Part shown: positions 1-10,100 of the stretch, piece after piece
How positions within the stretch are numbered: position 1 is the stretch's first letter
Layout of the letters: each line of letters opens with the position of its first letter
NCBI GenBank assembly: GCA_028564705.1
Contig: JAPXFQ010001135.1
Coordinates: 477,990-541,989, forward strand
Source of the DNA: Apricaphanius iberus
Taxonomy: Eukaryota; Chordata; Actinopteri; Cyprinodontiformes; Aphaniidae
DNA length: 64,000 nucleotides
Reading direction: 5' to 3'
Position numbers and translations under genes: made by a program
The notes under the pieces: generated by a model
Seen by the model: the letters and a program-made list of their open reading frames with translations, nothing else
Database searches by the model: none
Told to the model about the DNA's origin: nothing

Positions 1-979
1 TCTGTGGACATCAGTAGATGTTTTATACCAACACAGGACTCCAAGAAAGTAAAAAAAACTAAAAAACTAAAATAAACCCATTGTAGATAAAACTGTTTCT
101 CATCTGCTAATCTTTATGCTGGGAAACAACACCCCCAGTTCCCACAGGGAACTGACTGCTGACTCCTTGCTCAAGCTATCTCTCCTATCCACGATATTAA
201 CTCCATTTTGCCAAAGTGCAAATGACCTTTCCCACATTTCTAACATCAACTGTTTCAAATCTATTTATCTTTTTACCCTCAAAAGTTATTTTCTATAAAA
301 TGAACAATTCTTTGATTATCAAGACGTACCATTTGAAGAATGGTATGAACTTTCTGTTTTGATTGGTTTGGCGGAGAAGTTGCTTTTTAAAAGTGTGTCT
401 AAAATGATTTATCCAGTTATGATAAACATTTAAATACCAAATGTGATTAAGTTATACTTTGAATATTTTTAGGTTTTCTGGCTCAGAGTTATAATGATGT
501 TTGCACTTAAACTTGTGTTTAGATTTCTGGGAGGAACAAAGAGCCACAAAAATACTGGGGTGAATTCCTAGACGTTCTGTCATAGTTTCAGGTATCTTTT
601 TGTCAGGTTAAAGCGGCGTGTTGTCTGTAAAGCCCTAACCTTTTTAACCTCTTCCTGGAAACTGTGGGAGACATTCATCTTCCATTGAAAATGCTACTTT
701 CATTAGAATCCCTTTAGTACTGATAAAAAGGATATCCATAACAAATACGTCTGTGTCTCACTGCATTATTAATCAAAATATGTTTTAAATGCTGTTAGAA
801 GAAGGAAAATTTAGTGAGAAAACCCTTTTAATGAGTTTTAAAAGTACCCAATCCATTAGCCTCCGTCCGGTCTGATTTTGCTCGTTCAGTGTGACCAGCG
901 TCGGCTCGTGTCGCTTTCACTGAAACCCAGTTTGTGTGACTCTGTGTGCGTCGGCCTTATCTGTTTTGTTTCCCTCCAG
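1..979 (+). other. rab5a intron upstream of the first visible exon (partial)
   Basis: AT-rich sequence with no exon-like reading frame. It ends in a pyrimidine-rich tract and the acceptor CCTCCAG at 973-979. The exon carrying the Rab5 N-terminus and P-loop is not in the window, so this is the 3' part of an intron that starts further left. I see no clear repeat in it. Confidence 0.75.
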
Positions 980-1131
980 CTGCCTTCCTGACTCAGACAG
1001 TATGTTTGGACGACACAACAGTCAAATTTGAAATCTGGGACACAGCTGGTCAGGAGCGCTACCACAGTCTGGCTCCTATGTACTACAGAGGCGCCCAGGC
1101 AGCCATTGTGGTCTATGATATAACAAATGAG
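980..1131 (+). CDS. rab5a: rab5a coding exon, residues 55-105
   Basis: 152-bp exon between acceptor CCTCCAG and donor GAG/GTAAGC. It starts at the second base of a codon (phase 1) and ends on a complete codon. It carries [20 protein letters not shown], then the [10 protein letters not shown] switch II with the catalytic glutamine, and ends at YDITNE. The reading is close to identical to vertebrate Rab5. Confidence 0.96.
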
Positions 1132-4100
1132 GTAAGCCAGGTGTTTTTGTCTTGCTTTTTGTTCTTGCTACTACCTGCTAATCTTTGGTAGCTTGCAGAG
1201 AAGGAAATGGGCGTGGTGGGGGTTTCCATCTTCAGTATTTTTTTATTTTTTGAAGCATTCAGGGTAAAAACAGAAGCTTATTTTTAAATCTTGAAACACT
1301 GCGACATGAGTCACTACTGAACATCACAGTGTTCTGCAAACGATATTTATAGACTTTTTGTTCACACTTTGGTCATTGATATCTGAAAGACAAATGTCTG
1401 GATGCTTAATAGCATGACTATTTTGTCTACAGGAAACCATATAGTTTAAGTATCGAAAGGGAACCTGTTACTCTTAAAGATATGCATGTTATAAACAAGT
1501 ATTGATCACTTCTGAGAAAGCAGATAACATCTGCTTCGTATTCAACATCTTTTAATTGTCTGAAATACAGATTTGATTTGATTTGATTTTCAAGCATATC
1601 ATTATCATGATATGCTTGTTTTGATTTGTTGTCTCTTTTTATCAGGACTACTGTCAAAAGATTTTTGAAAGTCAGAAAAATATTAATTAGTTGTAAAAGA
1701 ATAATGTCATACTTGCGATGTAATGATACTCAAAAGTTGTAGTTTGGTACGTTTTGGGGGTTTTTAGTCATGGTTTTTTATACATTTTCAGTACACTTGA
1801 AGCAAGAAAAAACTAAAAATGTGTTTGACTGTTTTTACTTTGATCAACATTAAACTAAGAACATATTTTCCTGAATTCCTTCCTTTCAGTTCATTATATT
1901 GATATAATTTTATTGTTTTATAATTAAAATGTATGGAACAGAGATTAAAATTGTATTTTTTCTTAATTATAAAAAAATAGTACAAGCAAACATAACCTGA
2001 GAAGAAAACAACCTAACCACGTAGTCAGTGTTGATGTTTAGAAATATAAAAAAAAATACTTTGCCCATATTTAAGAATGGTAAATGGTAAATGGCCTGCA
2101 TTTGTATAGCGCTTTACTCAGTCCCTACAGACCCCAAAGCGCTTTACACTACATTCAGTCATCCACCCATTCATGCACACATTCACACACTGATGATGGC
2201 AAGCTACATTGTAGCCACAGCTGCCCTGGGGCACACTGACAGAGGCGAGGCTGCCGGACAATGGCGCCACCGGGCCCTCTGACCACCACCAGTAGGCAAC
2301 GGGTGAAGTGTCTTGCCCAAGGACACAACGACTGAGACCGTCAGAGCCGGGGCTTGAACTGGCAACCTTCCGATTACAAGGCAAACACCCAACTCCTGAG
2401 CCACAGTCGCTCCCTGTGAAATATGAAAGTTCAGTGCAAAGTGTTATAAACCTTATTGCTGTAGAAAAATGAATTCGCTGATAAAGTTCAGGTTCAGTCC
2501 ATTTTTCCTTTCCTGCTGTTCCTGCATGAGTAGCCATCTTACAGGAATCATCTTACCTTGAATGTGAACAAAAAGGGGTGATTGACTTATCCCTGTTTCT
2601 TTTGGAATCTACAAACACTGTTCCCACCATGGGAGAAGATGTTGAAGGGGTTGAGGAGTATAAATACCTCAGAGTTCCCTTGGACAACAACCTGGACTGA
2701 TGATGCAACAGTGGAGCCGTCTACAAGACAGGACAGGGCAGACTGTACTTTTTAAGGAAGCTTTGGTCCTTCGAGGTATGCAGCAAGATGCTTCAGATCT
2801 TCTGTTTTTGAGAGTGTAATCTCTTCAGCCATTATCGGTTGGGGTAACGGCATCAGAGCCAGAGAGTCAAAAAGATTTGACTGCCCAAAAAGAAGGCTGG
2901 TTCTGTTCTGGGGACTACCATGAAACCTCTGGAGATGATGCAAAGAAGGATTCTTCACAAAATCAAGAAAATTATGGAAAACCCTGAGCATCTTCTTCAT
3001 GAGACGACCCTAATACTGGAGAGATAATCTAACATCAGTGGATTTGTATTGTTAGCACAGGTTTAGCTGTAAAAGTGTCCAGTTCAAATCCCTTTATGAT
3101 TGGAATTAGACGGTTTACGGCTGGAAATAAACTTGTAATCATCGCTTTTATGTGTCAGCAGCGGTTATTTCACTCCATTAAACGGCTTTAAGTGCAACAC
3201 AGCAACCAACTACCAGTCATACCTTTAATTTTACTACAAAAATTACTGCTATTTTGGTTATTTTTGTTCCATACAAATTCTAAAAAAAATGAAATGTCAG
3301 TAAAAATCAAAACATTGCTTTTAAATATCCATACATCATGAAATAAAATATATTTGGTCAAAATATTCTCTCACATCCCTAATGTACATAAAGAACAGAA
3401 GAATACTGATGCAAATGTTTTTCTCTAATAATTCATCCTTTGATTGTGTGGGACATCCGGGAAAACCATTTATTCTGGAGAGGAAAAGATGAACTGCCCC
3501 TGACTCTGTGGTGCTAACAGTACATTTTTACCTCAGACAATCTGTGGGTTGCTTTCAAGGGAAACAACCAAGGAAGGTAGCGTCCTCTCTGTTCGAACTT
3601 GGTTAAAGCGCCGGATCAAAGCATATTCAAAACAGCAACGTCTCTCAACAACTTGATGATCTTTGAGTTTTTCAGTGTGATGGAGTCCCATGACCATAGA
3701 AGAAAGAGATAAAGTGGATTATTCAATAATTTGACATGTGGTCAGAGAAATCCCTAGATCTTGATTAAAAATAAAAAAAACAACCACTATTTTGGTCTCT
3801 TTGTAATGCATTTTATACTAGATTAAGTTTAAATAGCAACTGATACATAAGTACTGCCACCTGTTGGAACATTTTTTTTTCGCATTGAAACAACAAAAGT
3901 CAAGTCATTAAGCCAACACACATAGAATATACACTAACTCAAGGAACAGGATGCATAGTTTTGAAATTGTCTCACAAATACACCCTATAGAAAGTAATGA
4001 CTATGTATTCAATTAATTTTACTGTTATCTCTTAATTGGCATCCTGTTTAACCAGTTGCCTTAGAAGTCACCTAATAAGTAAATTGAGTCAATTTTTATG

Positions 4101-7100
4101 ATGTTTAATCCCATATGAATCCAGCTGTTTTATAAAGACCTCAGAGGTTTTTTAGACATTAGTAGACAAACGGCTTGATGATGACCAAGAAACCCAACAC
4201 AGTGCAGGAATAACGCTGTACATGCATGTAAATATGGATTAAGTGGTACAGTAGTCATACACTCCACTATTGTGGTGTGAAAGAGTAGCAAGATAAACGT
4301 TAATTGTTTAAAGAAAACCCTTAAAAGTTTAGAGCAAATGAAAACCATTTAGTCTTCTTACTTGATGATAATTAATTGCCATTCGATTGGTACTTTTATC
4401 CAAACCTTCTGATTCTTTGAGAATATTTCTGTTTTAATGATCAGTTTAATAAACTCCTCTTCTGGCCATGTTCTCCATAGCGTGGACCTGATTGTTATTT
4501 TCCCTAATTGAGGCAGCCATTACTCCTCTTTGCTCTCTTTGCCAGGAGTCATTTGTACGGGCGAAGAACTGGGTCAAAGAGCTTCAGAGACAAGCCAGTC
4601 CAAACATCGTAATAGCCCTGGCTGGGAACAAGGCGGACCTCGCAAACAAGAGAGCTCTGGACTTCCAGGTTTGTCTTCTCAGAACTTTTTTAATGATTTA
4701 TTTAAATAACTAAAAATTGTGAACTCTGGGAGATTTATCATAAAGTATTTCTTTTTGAACCGTTTGTTGTGCTTCTATAAACTAAAATCAGTGGGGATTT
4801 CCCTAACTTGCGTTAATCTTTTTATAGGATGCACAGTCATATGCAGACGACAACAGTTTGCTTTTCATGGAAACTTCAGCAAAGACCTCCATGAATGTGA
4901 ACGAGATTTTCATGGCCATCGGTATGAACACACACTCTTTAAAAAATCAATTAGGTTCCTCCCTCGTCTTTCCCTGCTGCACACAATGAACCCTGAGGTT
5001 TCCTCTGTCTTATCTATGTTTAATAAAAGTGGACGGTTGTATTGATAGATAGTTAAATGAATTATAAAGAGACATTTGTTTAGATCCTAATTTATTTTAA
5101 TGTGATTTAATTGAGAACAACGCTTACTGTCTTTATCTAAACAGGCAATAAACAAACTAAACAATTATTATTTAGTTGATGTATTCGTCATCATGCCTCC
5201 TGACTGCAGCCAGAACATTGTGGACTGGGGAGCACCATTTGTTCTCTTACTGCACTGCTTGCTTTCTTTTTTTATCTTAAATTTCCATAATTATTTTATT
5301 AGGAAACAGCACAAACATATTTATCTATATGTAAGCATTACCTTAAAGGCCTCGTTCACTTGTTCTTTTTAAAAATCGATCAGCCTCTCTCTGTTGCCTA
5401 CGGATGCCACATGGGACGATTTTCTCTAACCCCCATTGCCGGCATTAGCCGCAAGGAAATAAACAAGAAACACGATCGCGTCAGGTAAAGAACAGTGTCT
5501 TCTATGTCAAATAGAAAATTTGTATTCATGGTCTCGCCGACCTACCACCCATGGAAAAGCTGTATTGTTTTTGCGGCCAAGAGACAGCAGAGTGCTTAGG
5601 CTAGTCGAAGCTAACCACTGGGAAATCCACGACATTTGGGTTCGAGGTATTTGTACAGGTAACACATCAGTTTTGCATTTCTTTACACAAGGAAAAAAAG
5701 AAAGAAGAAACTGTTATAATTTGTCTTTGGTACATGACTGGCAAAGTAAGTTAAGTTAATTATCTGTTCTGAGGGAGGATAACAGCTGTACATACATTAG
5801 CCAATCAGAGGAGAGATGTTTGCATATCATAAATGCTAATGAGTAAGACTTGTAATCAAGTCGTTTTCTGCCCACCCACTTCTCCAACAAACTTCAACTT
5901 TGAGCTGTATGGATTAAAAATAACATCTTCTGATTTTTTTATTTATTTTTTTAAATGCCAAATCCTATTTCTCATCCATTTTTATCGTCTCCCTTTCTGT
6001 TCTTAAAAAGAAGTTACAAATAACAAGAAAAATGTTTTAAACTTGCTTTTACTTCAGCCATCCTTTCTCGGAGTTGACCTGAATTCAAAATGAACTCACA
6101 ATGTAAAACAAGATGGTAGACTTTGGACCGGCTGACGTCCCTTTGAACTATAAAAACTTAAGAGGTGCATTGCTGAAAAAAATATCTGATATTCTCAATT
6201 TTTCCAACATGTAACTCTTCATAAATACAAAAATTTGATTAACCGATATATTGCCCTTGCCTGCTTCAACCTCCTGAAACAAGAGCATTTGAAAAAAAAA
6301 TCCACAGAACATGACTCACAAGACATTCAGTAAAACCACAGAAAATGTATAAAAAAAGAAAAAAAAAAGATTTTTAAAATAAAGTGTTTTCTGGCTGTGA
6401 AGCTAGCAGGCTTGCTTATGGTTCTCTGGGCCATAACGTAACTTATGTACCAATTTTTTTGGACTTTAAGCCAGTATGTTTTCTCATGTTTTGCACCATG
6501 CGGCAAATAATCGGGTGCGGTTTATTTATGGGTTTTTACAGCTAACAGCCACCAGAGGGCCTCCGCGATCTAGGAATTTTACAAGTCACGTCTTCACCAA
6601 AGGATACCTTTGTGCCTCTGCCTTTAAGAAGACCAGAAGAGAGAGAGGAGGAAGTTTGCGCAAACAATTCAATTCAGATTATTTATAAAGCACTATTTCA
6701 CAACAGATGTCCTCTCAAGGCACTTTACAAGAAGAGTTATTACAGTACAATGTTTAATTTAGGAATTAGAGAACCACAGACGATTGCATCGTGAATTCTC
6801 AGCAATCCCTGACGGTGGAGAGGAAAAACTCTTTTAACAGGAAGAAACCTCCAGCAGAACCAGGCTCAGCATAAGTGGTCATCTGCCGAGACTGTCTGGG
6901 GTTTGGAGAAGGCAGCAGAGACACACAGAAAGAGCAACAGAACTGATGCAGAAGCAGAAGTTGGTAGCAGGACGTGGAGAAGGTTCCTCCACTGGAATGC
7001 CATCTTAGTCAGATGAAAACAAAGTTGAACAGACAGACATTACAAGTGCGTGACAGTTTGCGAAAACAAGTTTTCATGCACAAACCCTCATAGAGGACAA

Positions 7101-10100
7101 ACAAAGAAATAGTTTTGACGCTGCTTTTTAGGTTAACGGCAATCGATCTGGCTTTTAAAGTAGGAAATAAAGCGCCAGTGTCTTCGTGTACCGTTAGCAG
7201 CACTGAATCAATGGTCAGACGTTGCAGATGGCAGCGTGAAAACTCTCAGGACAATAAGACGAAGAAAAGCTTTCAGAGAAAATAAAACCAGATGACCCGA
7301 GCTTAAAGTCTTTTTTGAAGATCGGTTGAACACACACAGAGAGATGATAGCCGAGGTGTTTCCACCGTGTTGAAATGTTAATAAAATCAAAGTTTTTCCA
7401 AACACCAATCGCTTTCCCGACAATCCCCTTTACACGAACCCTTACATATGGTCATTAAACTTTAAAACACCTGCGGGTTATAATCGGGTGGGGCTTGCTT
7501 ATGTACACATTTGTGTTTTTTCCCTAAAATAGGCTTTTGCGGCTTATAATCAGGTGCGTTTTATTGTCCAGAAAATACGGTAGTTTTAATTTCAAAAGAA
7601 CATTTGGTTTTAATAAACGTTAAGCTATGATCATCGAAATTACCCGAAATACAAACCCTCATTGTTACAAATCTCAACTTTTGTTTTGATTTTGTTACAT
7701 GTATTCACTTAATAAAATAATTAGTTTAGTATGTTTCTGTCCACTGATTAATATTAGGGGTGTATTTATCATAAATCACAGAGCCTCTGTAATATTTTTT
7801 CACTGACGTAACACTAAGCTTTGGGTTATCTATAATGATTGCTTGATATTGATTAATGTGGTTAAAATAAAGTAAAACATCTCTCACTGATTTACAGGAA
7901 GAGATGAAATGCTCCCAAATTTTCAGATTATTTAAATATATCAAAGTATTTACAGTTTTGATGGATGTCAATACTTTATCATTTTGTCTATTTTTTATTA
8001 TTTTTTATGTACGGATTTGGTTTCTGTCCAGTGAGAGTCTGTGTGAGTCCCAACAGATTTCTAACTGGAATGCAGTTTAAAGCGTAAACACTTAGTGTAA
8101 TACATAGTTTGTCCACAAGGAAGCAGTGCTGAATTACTTTTAGCGTTGCTTAACTTGTTTTTATCTAGATGGTCTGCAATGTGGTTAATAATGAGAAATA
8201 TACATTTACAGTTACTCCAATATCTTTTTATACATAATTTCCAATAAAAATGTTAAACATTTCTGTAATAAGCTTGCCTTTTTTTAAGTAGTGGTTTAAA
8301 AAAAGAGAGATGCTGGTTTAACTCAGTCTGATCAAGGAGAATATTTATAATTGTTGTCATATTGATATTATGTAGTAAGGGAATTTAAAGTTTAAATGGG
8401 CTATTTGTTTGTAGCTTTGCTTTACCCTTTAGACCGTGGCAGCAGACTGTAATGCTGCTGCATATCATGTTTTTAATCCTGCTGTAGTTTTGACCCATGT
8501 GGGATGAAGAAGCAGTTCAAAATTAGTTAATCTGTAATTTTTCCTCTGCATTTACTTTTAATTACGTTACTTTACAAGTGTTTGCCAAGAAAAAAATGTT
8601 TTCCCTAGGGGGTGGGACTCAATTAAAAAGATTAATTAAATTAATTAGAGGATTTATAATTAATTAATCTCAATTAATCACATTTGTAAAGTACTAAATT
8701 TTTGCCCATGAAAGCACAGTTATTTAGATATGAATGGCTTTTCAAGGACGACTATCAAATAAACGTCACAGGCATGAATACTGTTATTTTAAGGTCTTTT
8801 AATATTTGAAAAATGCATTTAAATGCAAGTCAATTCAGAAGAATAGTAAAAGAAAAAATATATATATCCTTATCCAAAACTGAACAGGCCTAGAACCAAA
8901 GTGTCATTTTAAGTATATTTTCGGAATTTTGTCTTTAAAAAAAATAATAGTAAAAGAGATTCTTAATTTAGGGTGACCATATTTGGATTTTTATAGGACA
9001 CTTGGCCTTTTCGGTGGACACTTCCCACCTAGACTTTCGATTTGTATCATTTTAAAGCGTGCATTCTCTGTGGTTAGAAAGAGTAGTTAAATATAAAAAA
9101 ACTTCAAGAAAGGCTTTAAAGTGATAGTGTGTAGTTTTTGCAGTACATCTTTGAAAATAGCCATTAAAATATTATGTTATAATAATTATGTAAAGTAGGG
9201 CTGAACGATTAATTGCATATTCAATTAAATCGCGATTTGGCAAAATGCGATTTCCTAATCGCAAAGGCTGCGATTTGACTTGATGTAAACGTATCTGCTA
9301 AAGTCATGTGACTTGCAAACAATGCAGGGAGAGAAGGAAATGCTGCATTTTAACCCGTTATAAAATGACCAAAAGCTTAACAGAATCCAACACTACACAA
9401 TAGTTGGTACCAAAGAGGAACAGTACATCAGTTGTGAGAAATTATATCTGCTATGAAAACGTTGATGCTGCGCAACGCCAGGTATTATGCAGAACCCGTC
9501 TTGGTATTGTTGCTGCCTCACGAGGTAGGCTACAGTACGAACCTTTATCAACACCTAAAAACATTAAACAACCTTATATGAGAGTTGCACGGCTAAACTG
9601 ACCGCCACCAGTGCTTCAATTTCCAGTAAACAAACTTCCAGCCAACAGGGATCGCTGACCGACCTGTTTGAAAGAAACGCTCCTTACGAACATAAAAAAA
9701 CGGCACACTGAAATAATTCGTGCTATAACGGGTTTTATAGCCAAAAGTATGCTTTGTTAAGCATGATGAATAAACTAGGATTCAATCTCACACACACATT
9801 TTAGCCACATTTTACCTGCGCTGTATAAAAAATGCAGACAGAAAGGTAAAGCCGCACCGAAAACAGCGGAGTATTTTGCAACAACTGACCTGAGATCAAA
9901 CCGCACTACGGAGCCATACCAGAGTCTGAAAATGCATTAGATCGATGGAAAATTAAAAATCAGAGCTTGTTCCTTCAAGCATCCTACTTCCTGGATAACC
10001 ACACGGAGGAAAACATTGCAGCCGGAGGGAATTATTAGGTGGGATCAAAAGGAAGAAAACCTTGATTGCAGAACAACACCGATGACCATCCAGTGTGATG

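Larger units (their letters stand above)
1132..4545 (+). other. rab5a intron with repeat fragments
   Basis: 3.4-kb intron from GTAAGC to TTTGCCAG. It holds a perfect 11-bp inverted repeat at 1591-1618, a teleost interspersed repeat at 2075-2415, a decayed LINE fragment at about 2600-3010, and a decayed Tc1-like 5' region at about 4035-4215. About 3100-4000 shows no recognisable feature. Confidence 0.85.

Noticed and set aside
2340..2415. Possible tRNA-like sequence (GGGGCTTGAACTGGCAACC) and a GTTCAAATCC box near 3083
   Set aside because: No cloverleaf arms can be paired around either; the first is inside an interspersed repeat.
2118..2537. 139-codon minus-strand reading frame
   Set aside because: It lies almost entirely within a known type of interspersed repeat (2075-2415); the frame is a by-product of its GC-rich part.
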